Assembly: GCA_018655525.1 (NCBI GenBank)
Contig: JABIJM010000002.1
Span: 173,575 to 225,423, forward strand
Length of the DNA: 51,849 bases
Direction of reading: 5' to 3'
DNA from: Candidatus Woesearchaeota archaeon
Lineage (GTDB): Archaea > Nanobdellota > Nanobdellia > Woesearchaeales > GW2011-AR9
The notes under the pieces: model-generated
The model's input: only the letters and a program-made list of their open reading frames with translations
Database searches by the model: none
Told to the model about the DNA's origin: nothing
Program-made: the position numbers and the translations under genes
Shown here: one piece after another, positions 8,147 through 16,417 of the stretch
How positions within the stretch are numbered: the first letter of the stretch is position 1
How the letters are laid out: each line of letters opens with the position of its first letter

Positions 8147-8670
8147 TTCCTACCAGTATCAACCTGGATTCCCAATCGCTTCAAAGTATGTTTATATCTA
8201 GAATCATGGGTCTGAACCCATTTAGAATATAATTCAATTGTATCTTTCTCACCAATTAAAGGAAGATGTAAATCTCCGATTGCAACAGATAACGGATGAA
8301 ATAATCCACTTAATTCATCATACAATTCTCTTGATTCACGTGTTTTTGAAATACCTGCTAAATTTCCAAATGCACTACGTCCAATATCATAATGATAATC
8401 AACAAATCCTTTGCCCATTCTTCGTAATGAATCATAAAAATATCCCGTAAGAAATAAACACCGATCACCAATGTCATGCAATTTCCCAGGTTGTTTCTGA
8501 GATTTCATTAATTCTATTAATAGTGGTTCTCGATCAACAAATAACTTTTCAGAATCAACAAACTTAATCAACATACTTGTAAGATATTGGTTTGTAGAAG
8601 GTAAAGTACGTACACCATTTACGTGTAATGAGTGGGATATTTGATGAGAAAAATGTTGTTCTAATTTCAT
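8143..8670 (-). CDS. Hypothetical helical protein, 175 residues
   Basis: No named family. It is predicted to be all helical and soluble. The segment KLHDIGDRCLFLTGYFYDSL followed by VDYHYDIGRSAFGNLA reminds me of short uncharacterised bacterial proteins with a similar GD-LFL-GFF ... YY-xxGRSAY pattern, which could mean transfer from bacteria; this is from memory only. The leaderless ATG lies 26 nt after an AATAAAT element near 8696. It is first in a two-gene operon. Confidence 0.65.
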   Translation of the reverse strand: MKLEQHFSHQISHSLHVNGVRTLPSTNQYLTSMLIKFVDSEKLFVDREPLLIELMKSQKQPGKLHDIGDRCLFLTGYFYDSLRRMGKGFVDYHYDIGRSAFGNLAGISKTRESRELYDELSGLFHPLSVAIGDLHLPLIGEKDTIELYSKWVQTHDSRYKHTLKRLGIQVDTGRN

Positions 8671-8718
8671 AATATAATTTAGAATATGACACTAATAAAT
8701 ATTTATGTTGTAGAAGGA

Positions 8719-9966
8719 CTACAATAAAAACAACAATCCTGCTCCAACTACAATCAACACAGCAAAGAAACTTAATACAATCCTTCCAAATTGCTTGCCA
8801 CCAAACCACCATGCAATTCCACCTTTGACTGCAACATTTGTTAATGCTGCCAATACAATCCCATTTCTTGCAGTGATGGCATTCAAACTGCCTTTTGCTA
8901 GCTGTGATAAGGAAACAGTAATCGCATCTACATCAGCAAACCCTGAAATAAAACTTACAATGTACACACCTTGTTCGGCGAGATAGATATCACCTAATTT
9001 TACCAAAGCTAAGATTACTGCAAAGAATGCTCCAAACTTTAATGCTGGTCCAATTGTAAAAGGTGAATCTAATTCTACTTTTCCTTTGATATCTTTACTT
9101 TTACGATATAATAAATATCCAAAGATTGCAGTGATGATTGCTAAAACTGCCATTGGTATAAGAACTGATAAAAATAAGTCACGGTTAATAACAAAAACTT
9201 CTATTAAAATTCTTATAAACATGATTCCATTTGCAAGAACAACACCCATTACTAAAGGCAGGTATAACTTTTTTTCTTTTTTACTTCTCAATGCAAAGGA
9301 AGATGTTGTTGCAGTTGAACTTACTAAACCTCCAAGAATTCCGGCTAATGTGATTCCTTTTTCTCCAAACCATTTCATGAAGATGTATCCTACAAATCCA
9401 ATTCCTGAAATGAAGACAACCATAAGCCAAATGACATATGGATTAAATATTCCGTGCGGTCCAAAACCTTTATCTGGAAGAAATGGTAGAATCACAAATG
9501 CAACAACAGCAAATTTCAAAGTGTCTGCCATTTCACCTTTCTTTATCTTTTTTGCAAAATGATGTAAGAATGATCTCATATAGAGAAGTATTGTAATTAC
9601 GATTGCAAGTACAACTGCTAATGTAAATTCTCCATAGTACGATAATATTCCAATAAAGAATGTAAGAAAACCTGCAACTTCCGAAGTAACTCCTGTAAAC
9701 TTTCGTTCAGCTTCACTCATACGGAAATATGCTACAATAATTAACATACTTATCATAAAAATTGCAACAAGTAATACATAAGGACTGTATAAATCAGAAA
9801 TAAATGCTGAAAGTGCACCAAACAATGCAATTAAAGGATAGGTTCTGATTCCACCATAATCATGACCACGTTTTTGATACTTCGCATATTCACGTTCTAA
9901 TCCTATAAGTAAACCTAGTGCTAACGCAATTGCAAAGTTTTGTATAAGAGTAACACCTATCTCCAT
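8719..9966 (-). CDS. MgtC/SapB family membrane protein with DUF4010 domain
   Basis: A polytopic membrane protein with about 11-12 hydrophobic segments. The N-terminus carries the MgtC signature ALALGLLIGLEREYAK and GGIRTYPLIALFG. The C-terminal half has the DUF4010 signature GILGGLVSSTATTSSFALRS. MgtC-type proteins are linked to magnesium and membrane-potential homeostasis; the function of the fused DUF4010 form is not known. The full length of 415 residues matches bacterial relatives. TTAATAAAT near 9990 gives a leaderless ATG. Confidence 0.85.
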   Translation of the reverse strand: MEIGVTLIQNFAIALALGLLIGLEREYAKYQKRGHDYGGIRTYPLIALFGALSAFISDLYSPYVLLVAIFMISMLIIVAYFRMSEAERKFTGVTSEVAGFLTFFIGILSYYGEFTLAVVLAIVITILLYMRSFLHHFAKKIKKGEMADTLKFAVVAFVILPFLPDKGFGPHGIFNPYVIWLMVVFISGIGFVGYIFMKWFGEKGITLAGILGGLVSSTATTSSFALRSKKEKKLYLPLVMGVVLANGIMFIRILIEVFVINRDLFLSVLIPMAVLAIITAIFGYLLYRKSKDIKGKVELDSPFTIGPALKFGAFFAVILALVKLGDIYLAEQGVYIVSFISGFADVDAITVSLSQLAKGSLNAITARNGIVLAALTNVAVKGGIAWWFGGKQFGRIVLSFFAVLIVVGAGLLFLL

Positions 9967-10009
9967 GAACTTAGAATATTTTGTTGATTTATTAATGTTG
10001 CCATAATCC

Positions 10010-10408
10010 TTAACAAAAAGATTTAATGTTAAGAGAATTATTTTCTTTCAAATGATTATACCTATTAAAATTTTTAGTTCTTTTCAAAGCTGTTTTTACA
10101 ACACTTCTACCACATGGATGATCCATATATTTCTCACAATAATCTTTGTTATAACCTGTAGAATTTAATTTCCTGACAAGACTATCATATCGTCTATTTT
10201 GTTGATATGTGGCTAATGGAGCAACAAATCCAAGAAGTCCTAAACCACAAACAGCCTTAATTGCAGTAAGACTTCCAAAGATAAAATCTATATTTTCTAC
10301 ATGATACATTGTAAGACCTGTTTCTAACAAAGCTAAGAAACCTCCTGCTCCTGCAAAGGCTGCGAATTTATTGATGTGGACTTTGTCAATTAGTGAATTT
10401 AAACTCAT
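10010..10408 (-). CDS. Small membrane protein, 132 residues
   Basis: Two hydrophobic segments at about residues 13-35 and 42-68 are followed by a basic, probably cytoplasmic tail containing two Cys residues (DYCEKYMDHPCGRS). No family recognised. TTTTAAAA at 10430-10437 makes ATG 10408 leaderless. Confidence 0.65.
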   Translation of the reverse strand: MSLNSLIDKVHINKFAAFAGAGGFLALLETGLTMYHVENIDFIFGSLTAIKAVCGLGLLGFVAPLATYQQNRRYDSLVRKLNSTGYNKDYCEKYMDHPCGRSVVKTALKRTKNFNRYNHLKENNSLNIKSFC

Positions 10409-10441
10409 AAACCTACATTTCTAGTATTCTTTTAAAAAGGT

Positions 10442-12928
10442 TTATCCCCAATTTCCCAAACTCTTTTGCTCTTGCAACTTCTTAACCTTAATCTTCTTCA
10501 TCATCTCATCATCTTTCTCTAGAATCTGTTGAATTTCTCTTGCACGATTTAGAACATCATGTGGTAATCCTGCTAACTTTGCAACATGGACTCCATAACT
10601 TTGGTCTGTCCCACCTTCTATTAACTTACGTAAGAATATGATATCACCTTCTTTCTCTTTGACAGCTATATTATAATTTTTAATTTTTTCAAACTTTCCT
10701 GCAAGTTTATTCATAACATGATAATGTGTTGCAAACAAGGTTTTTGATTTCAAGGTATTGTAAATATGTTCAGCTACTGACCATGCGATTGAAACTCCAT
10801 CAAATGTTGATGTTCCACGTCCAATTTCATCAAGAATAATTAAACTTCGTTCAGTTGCATTATGAAGAATGGAAGCGGTTTCAGTCATTTCTACCATGAA
10901 CGTACTTTGACCGGATGAAAGGTCGTCATATGCACCAACTCGTGTGAATATTCTATCGCAAATACCCAACACACATTCTTCTGCAGGTACGAATGATCCC
11001 ATTTGCGCCATTAACACAATTAAAGCTGTTTGTCGCATCACAGTTGATTTTCCAGCCATGTTTGGTCCAGTGATAATCATCATTTCATTTTCATTGAGAA
11101 TAATATCATTAGTTACAAATCTATCAACCATCTTTTCTACAACTGGATGTCTTCCTTTCCAAATATGAATCAAGTTTTGTGGTACAATTTCTGGTCTTGT
11201 ATAATTCTGTTCAGCTGCAACCTTTGCTAAACTACAGAGAACGTCTAATACTGCAATCTTGACGGCAGTCTTTTGAATTTCTTCAGTTTCTTCAGCAATT
11301 TCTTTTATAACTTTGTGAAATAAGTTGTGTTCTAATTGCTTAATTTTTTCATCTGCACCAAGAATCTTTTCTTCTTCAACTTTCAATTCTTCGGTGATGT
11401 ATCGTTCAGAATTTGCAGTTGTTTGTTTTCTAATGTAATGTTCTGGTACTGCGTGAAGATGTTTCTTTGTGATTTCAATGAAATAGCCAAATACACGATT
11501 ATACCTTATCTTTAAACTTGAAATTCCTGTCTTTTCAATTTCACGTAATTCAATCTCTTGTAAATATTTCGTTCCATTTCGTTTAATATCATGTAACTTA
11601 GAAAGTTCTTCATCATAATCTGATTTGATCATGCCACCTTCTCTGATTGTGAGTGGTGCATCTTCTTTAATGGATTTTTCAATCAATTGTTTTACTTTAT
11701 TGAGAGAAGGCATATCTCCAATTGATTGTAATAATGGACTTTTGAAATTTATTTTAATCTTGATTAATGGAATTTGTTGCAAAGATTGTTTTAATGCAAG
11801 TAAATCTTTTGGAGATGCATTTCCATAATTCACTCTACTAATCAAACGTTCTAAATCGTAGACTTCTTTTAACAACGTAACAATTTCTTCACGTTGAATA
11901 ATTTTCTTTCTAAGAATACCTACTGCATCCAACCGTTTATCAATTGCTTCTTTGCTTTGTAATGGTGTTTTAATCCATCTTCGTAATAATCTAGCACCTA
12001 AAGAGGTTACAGTTTTATCCAATACAGATAACAATGATCCTTTTGAAGTACCATCACGAATGTTTTTCGTTAATTCTAAATTTCTAAATGTTGATGAATC
12101 TAAAATCATATGATGATTGTTGCTTCGTAAAGATATTTTATTAAGATGTGTTAATGCATTTTTTTGTGTTGAAATAAGATATTGCATTAATCCACCAGAA
12201 ACAGATAAATTTAATGGATGTTCATTAAGACCAAACGATTCAAATCCTCTGTTGAAATGTGTCAACAATGTTCCTTTCGCTTTATCTGGTTTGAAGTAAT
12301 AATCTTCAATGGTATTTACGAAACAATTTTGTGCTTCAATCTTTTCACATAATTCTACGTTAACTTTCAAACTTTCTGGGATCACACATTCTACTGGTTG
12401 ATATCTAATAAGATCATTCATCAAGTTTTGTTCTGATGTGAATGAAGATGTAAAAAATTCTCCTGTTGACAAATCACAAAATGCAGCTGCAAATTGATCT
12501 CCTTTAATTGTAAGCGACATAAGATAATTATTTTCATTCTCTGTAAGCATGGAACTATCTACAACCGTTCCTGGCGTTACGATTCGTACAGTTCCTCGTT
12601 TTACTAATCCCTTTGCTTTTTTGGGATCTTCCAATTGTTCTACGATTGCAACTTTGTAACCTTTCTTAACCAATTTTCCAAGATATGGTTCCAATGCATG
12701 ATATGGAACTCCTGCAAGTGGTGCTGCTTTTTCATTCTTCCCACGTTTTGTTAATGTGATATCTAATTCCTTAGCTGCAGTAATAGCATCTTCATAGAAT
12801 AGTTCATAGAAATCTCCCATTCTCAACATGATGATACAATCTGGGTTAAGCTCTTTCGCTTCCTTGTACTGCTTCATTCCTGGGGTTAATCTATGATCAG
12901 GAATGTTTAGAATACTTTCTTCTTCCAC
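10442..12928 (-). CDS. mutS: DNA mismatch repair protein MutS
   Basis: Full-length MutS, 828 residues. The mismatch-contacting Phe-x-Glu motif is present in MGDFYELF (F40, E42). The clamp and connector regions follow, then the ABC-type ATPase with Walker A GPNMAGKST (about residues 620-628), Walker B LIILDEIGRGTSTFDG and FATHYH. Mismatch repair of the MutS/MutL kind is patchy in archaea and usually thought to be acquired from bacteria. No mutL or nuclease partner is in the window. The start is GTG: TTTAAA at 12951-12956 places transcription start at 12928, so a leaderless GTG is predicted. Confidence 0.95.
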   Translation of the reverse strand: MEEESILNIPDHRLTPGMKQYKEAKELNPDCIIMLRMGDFYELFYEDAITAAKELDITLTKRGKNEKAAPLAGVPYHALEPYLGKLVKKGYKVAIVEQLEDPKKAKGLVKRGTVRIVTPGTVVDSSMLTENENNYLMSLTIKGDQFAAAFCDLSTGEFFTSSFTSEQNLMNDLIRYQPVECVIPESLKVNVELCEKIEAQNCFVNTIEDYYFKPDKAKGTLLTHFNRGFESFGLNEHPLNLSVSGGLMQYLISTQKNALTHLNKISLRSNNHHMILDSSTFRNLELTKNIRDGTSKGSLLSVLDKTVTSLGARLLRRWIKTPLQSKEAIDKRLDAVGILRKKIIQREEIVTLLKEVYDLERLISRVNYGNASPKDLLALKQSLQQIPLIKIKINFKSPLLQSIGDMPSLNKVKQLIEKSIKEDAPLTIREGGMIKSDYDEELSKLHDIKRNGTKYLQEIELREIEKTGISSLKIRYNRVFGYFIEITKKHLHAVPEHYIRKQTTANSERYITEELKVEEEKILGADEKIKQLEHNLFHKVIKEIAEETEEIQKTAVKIAVLDVLCSLAKVAAEQNYTRPEIVPQNLIHIWKGRHPVVEKMVDRFVTNDIILNENEMMIITGPNMAGKSTVMRQTALIVLMAQMGSFVPAEECVLGICDRIFTRVGAYDDLSSGQSTFMVEMTETASILHNATERSLIILDEIGRGTSTFDGVSIAWSVAEHIYNTLKSKTLFATHYHVMNKLAGKFEKIKNYNIAVKEKEGDIIFLRKLIEGGTDQSYGVHVAKLAGLPHDVLNRAREIQQILEKDDEMMKKIKVKKLQEQKSLGNWG

Positions 12929-12986
12929 GTGTTTTTAGGATTAATTTAGGTTTAAAAAGATTATTGTTGTGGAGAGATATAAGAGA

Positions 12987-13355
12987 TTATGAAGAACTCA
13001 AGAAGTAAAAAATTACACCTAATAAAAATAACACACTCAATCCAATAATAAGACCAATACCTAACTTCCTCTTACTTTCTGGAAGTTGACTAAATGATAC
13101 ATGATTCTTCTTCCAATCTTTCTTATGAGAGAGTCCAACTCCTACAAATACAATCCCTATAATCAAAAATATAGAAGATCCACCTGTGATCATCTGGATA
13201 ATTCCAATTGGCAACCAAATCAAACCCATGATAAAAAATGTATAATAATCCGGTCCTTTCTTTGTTTTTCCTTTATTTTTATAAGAAATGACTACCATCA
13301 CAATTCCTAGGATTACAATTAAACTTGCTACTATAATTATTAACCAAGGAACCAT
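12987..13355 (-). CDS. Membrane protein, 122 residues
   Basis: Four hydrophobic segments (about residues 2-24, 39-58, 64-80 and 99-118) separated by short basic loops (KNKGKTKKG, KKDWKKN). No family recognised. ATG 13355 is leaderless, 26 nt from the TTATATAA at 13377-13384. It is divergent from the radical SAM gene at 13433. Confidence 0.65.
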   Translation of the reverse strand: MVPWLIIIVASLIVILGIVMVVISYKNKGKTKKGPDYYTFFIMGLIWLPIGIIQMITGGSSIFLIIGIVFVGVGLSHKKDWKKNHVSFSQLPESKRKLGIGLIIGLSVLFLLGVIFYFLSSS

Positions 13356-13376
13356 AATGAGTGGAATTGGTTTGGA

Positions 13377-13412
13377 TTATATAAATATTTTGGGTGGATA
13401 GCTTTTTATAAA
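13377..13412. promoter_or_regulatory. Back-to-back TATA elements of a divergent gene pair
   Basis: TTATATAA (13377-13384) serves the minus-strand gene starting at 13355; TTTATAAA (13405-13412) serves the plus-strand gene starting at 13433. Both spacings predict leaderless mRNAs. Confidence 0.6.
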
Positions 13413-13432
13413 CACCTTGTTTTTTCTCTCTT

Positions 13433-14638
13433 ATGGCAGAACTTCAATACGAAACACTATCCTTCATGGAAAAGGAAGATGACGTAGTTGTAACACTTCT
13501 AAAATTATTCAAGACTTCTATTCCAAAAGCAGAGTTAGCAAAGATTGCTGGTTACAAGGTTGAGAAGAATAAAATTGTCTTTAATCTTGGTCAAAAGAAG
13601 GCTGAATTTAGATTTTCTAGTTTATTAAACAAACATTTTGAATATCTTAAAAATATAATTACAGGAAATGACGGGACTTATATTCATAGAAATTCTGGCA
13701 TTCCCTTGATTGGAAATGTGGCGTTTGGGATTGTGTATAGGGAATCAAGTATCATTGAAATCAAACCTGTGACATCCTGTAATTTGGATTGTGTGTATTG
13801 TTCAATCTCTGAAGGTATTTCTTCTAAGAAGAATGATTTCGTAGTTGAAGAAGAATACATGGTTGAAGAATTGGAGAAGTTCTTAGGATGGTTAGATGAA
13901 GATGTTGAAATTCATATAGGTGTTCAAGGAGAACCGTTCTTATATCAGGATATGTCGTTATTAATTTCTGATATTCAAAAGATGAAACGTGTACACACAA
14001 TTTCTATTGATACCAATAGTACATTATTATCCAAAGAAAAAATTGATGTATTAGCAAAAAATAGCAAATTACAAGTGAACATGAGTCTTGATGCAATTGA
14101 TGAAAAAATTGCGAAAAATATGGCTGGTGTGAAAAATTATAATGTCAAACATGTAAAGGATATGATTGCATATGCATCTGAGAAATTGAAAGTAATTTTA
14201 GCACCTGTATTAGTTAAGGGATATAATGAAAAGGAAATTGAAGAGATTATTAAATATATTAAAACATTAAAGAAACAGCCTATTCTTGGAATCCAGAATT
14301 TCCTGCAATATAAAACGGGACGTAGCCCAGGTAAAGAAATGAGTTGGGATGATTTTTATACATTATTAGAAAAGTTGGAAAAGAAACATGATATTAAATT
14401 AAAATTACAGAAGGAAGATTTTGACATCCGAAAATTGAAGCCATTACCAAAACCGTTTAAGGAAGGTGATGAAGTACAAGCTGTAATTAAATCAATGGAT
14501 CGGTTTACAAATTCTGTAATTGCTGTTTCTAAAGATCGAAATATTTCTGTTCCTGGTGTAAGATATCAGAAAGATAAAAAGATTAATGTGAAGATTGTAA
14601 GAGATAAACATAATGTGTTTACTGGGAAAGTCATTTAA
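13433..14638 (+). CDS. Radical SAM protein with TRAM-like C-terminus, COG2100-like
   Basis: A 401-residue radical SAM protein. The cluster motif is TSCNLDCVYCS (CxxxCxxC) at about residues 118-127, preceded by a ~110-residue N-terminal extension. GVQGEPFLY replaces the usual GGEP-type SAM contact, and ISIDTNSTLL gives the next strand. The C-terminal ~65 residues (GDEVQAVIKSMDRFTNSVIA to KINVKIVRDKHNVFTGKVI) have the small beta-barrel look of a TRAM RNA-binding domain. This matches an uncharacterised archaeal radical SAM family; an RNA substrate is a reasonable guess, not shown. The stop shares TTAA with the converging gene. Confidence 0.8.
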   Translation: MAELQYETLSFMEKEDDVVVTLLKLFKTSIPKAELAKIAGYKVEKNKIVFNLGQKKAEFRFSSLLNKHFEYLKNIITGNDGTYIHRNSGIPLIGNVAFGIVYRESSIIEIKPVTSCNLDCVYCSISEGISSKKNDFVVEEEYMVEELEKFLGWLDEDVEIHIGVQGEPFLYQDMSLLISDIQKMKRVHTISIDTNSTLLSKEKIDVLAKNSKLQVNMSLDAIDEKIAKNMAGVKNYNVKHVKDMIAYASEKLKVILAPVLVKGYNEKEIEEIIKYIKTLKKQPILGIQNFLQYKTGRSPGKEMSWDDFYTLLEKLEKKHDIKLKLQKEDFDIRKLKPLPKPFKEGDEVQAVIKSMDRFTNSVIAVSKDRNISVPGVRYQKDKKINVKIVRDKHNVFTGKVI

Positions 14639-15819
14639 TAATTGTCTACTGGTTTTTTGAAGATATGAGCACCACGATATGTTAATCCTTCCATTGCATT
14701 TAATACATTTTTATTAAGTTTGAATCTTAATGGTAAATATGTTAATTTACCTTTATGGCCATTAAGTAATGAGTCACCTGCAGCTGCAAATTGTTCTGAC
14801 GGTTTATTATCATGTGCTAAACCAAATTTCTTATGTACATTTTTAACAGGAGGAGATTTCTGACCATGGATGTATGTTCTCATAGATTGTGTCAAAGCTT
14901 TTTCTAAATTTCCTGAAGAATCAATATGAGATGCAACATTCATTGCTTGTTTATAGGTTTGAACAACACTTCTCATTGTTTGATTCCAAGCATTATGATA
15001 AGCCATTGGAGAAGGTGATCTCAATGGAATCGTAAATTTTGGCATATTGTATGAATGTTTTTGTTTTTCATAGATTGCTTTTTCTGCTTGAACACTTTTT
15101 CTGATTTCTGCCATGATTTCAGGTTTTTTAGCTTTTGCTGATTGATAATTATTAAGATTACATGAGGACATTACTCCATGAAGATTTTCTAATCGTGATT
15201 CAAGACTATTTCTTGCATTATTTAATTGAGAGGTATTAATTCCTTTTTTCTTAGATATTTTGGCTAATATTTGAGCTCTTTTGAGAACTTTTCTTGCATC
15301 TTCTTCTGTAGTTATTAGATGTTTACAATAATCCATAGGAAGTAAATATTGTTCATGGACTTTATCTCCAAAATCATGAATTTTTTGAAATTCAGCCATC
15401 TCTTTTCTGAATCTTGACATTTCAGGTTGAGAGATCATTCTTTGAATTGCACCATAAATCTTACTTCGTTCTTGAGAATCTAAATGTTGATCAATATAAT
15501 GTATTAATTCGTGTTCAAAAGCATCTGTATTACATCTTTTATAATCCGGCGTACATTCAATGACAATTCTTTTTGAATCTTGATCATATCCGGCGTTTAA
15601 ATCTTCATTCTCTGTTGGTTCAAAATCTACAGCAAATTTTCCTACATCATATTCTCTTTGAAGAACTGGATGTAACCTTCGTACTCTTTCTTCAACGTCA
15701 GAAGTATGACGTGCAAGGTTTATACTAGCGCGTTCACTAGCCATAACTGGGGTTGGATTTAAGAGAGAACTTAACCCAATTATTACACTTGTCAAACCTG
15801 CTACAATTTTCCTTTTCAT
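14635..15819 (-). CDS. Secreted protein with HExxH zinc-protease motif
   Basis: An N-terminal signal peptide is clear: basic MKRK, a hydrophobic core to about residue 24, then PVMASE. H103-E-L-I-H107 within FEHELIHYIDQHLD is a zincin-type metal-binding motif, and a Cys pair around it (ECTPDYKRC) could form a disulfide. The remaining ~250 residues are mainly charged helix with no recognised domain. It may be an exported metallopeptidase acting on envelope or host-cell proteins. The third zinc ligand cannot be identified by eye. A TATA element (CTTTATAAATG, about 15842-15852) gives a leaderless ATG. Confidence 0.7.
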   Translation of the reverse strand: MKRKIVAGLTSVIIGLSSLLNPTPVMASERASINLARHTSDVEERVRRLHPVLQREYDVGKFAVDFEPTENEDLNAGYDQDSKRIVIECTPDYKRCNTDAFEHELIHYIDQHLDSQERSKIYGAIQRMISQPEMSRFRKEMAEFQKIHDFGDKVHEQYLLPMDYCKHLITTEEDARKVLKRAQILAKISKKKGINTSQLNNARNSLESRLENLHGVMSSCNLNNYQSAKAKKPEIMAEIRKSVQAEKAIYEKQKHSYNMPKFTIPLRSPSPMAYHNAWNQTMRSVVQTYKQAMNVASHIDSSGNLEKALTQSMRTYIHGQKSPPVKNVHKKFGLAHDNKPSEQFAAAGDSLLNGHKGKLTYLPLRFKLNKNVLNAMEGLTYRGAHIFKKPVDNY

Positions 15820-15907
15820 ATGTATCTATATAGTGAGCCCATTTATAAAGGTTACTACCTGTTTGTGACGAAACATTTATATATAGTGTTCCTAATTTTC
15901 AATTATA

Positions 15908-16417
15908 ATGGTAAATAATCAATTTTCAGATTTTATTGATGACGTAGTTTCATCTCTTGTTCTAGGTAAAGAATATCAAGCTAATGTACAGATTGAGAAA
16001 GGAAGGGGACGTAGATATGGAAATGAGATTGATGATTGTACCAGGAGTTACAGTATTCTTTTAGAAAGTAAACCAATTAATACATATGAGGTTACAGGTA
16101 TCACAATAGATCCCAATGTAATTGATGATGACAATAGAGAAGAACTTGCAACATTATTACAAAGTTTAGGAGATGGTGTACGAAGAGCTAAATCTTACGC
16201 TGGTATTAATATTAGCGATTCAGAACGTGGGTACTTCACATTGACTAAAAATCCTAATGAAATAAAAACAGATCTTTCAAGGTTAATGGGAAGAAAATAT
16301 CCTGCTGGTAATACATGTACCAAAGAATTAACAGCTGCAGCAATTGAGGCTTATCCTCAATTTAAAGATGATCCTGTGACTGCATTAACATTTTACACAA
16401 ACGCACATCAAGATTAA
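15908..16417 (+). CDS. Hypothetical protein, 169 residues
   Basis: No family recognised. It is soluble and acidic, starting with an acidic helix (FSDFIDDVVSSLVLG). TTTATATA near 15876-15884 gives a leaderless ATG 15908, divergent from the secreted HExxH gene. Its stop shares TTAA with lhr. Confidence 0.6.
   Translation: MVNNQFSDFIDDVVSSLVLGKEYQANVQIEKGRGRRYGNEIDDCTRSYSILLESKPINTYEVTGITIDPNVIDDDNREELATLLQSLGDGVRRAKSYAGINISDSERGYFTLTKNPNEIKTDLSRLMGRKYPAGNTCTKELTAAAIEAYPQFKDDPVTALTFYTNAHQD

Noticed and set aside
9086-9562. 158-codon plus-strand frame inside the MgtC/DUF4010 gene
   Set aside because: It is antisense to a clear membrane-protein gene and its composition mirrors that gene's codons.
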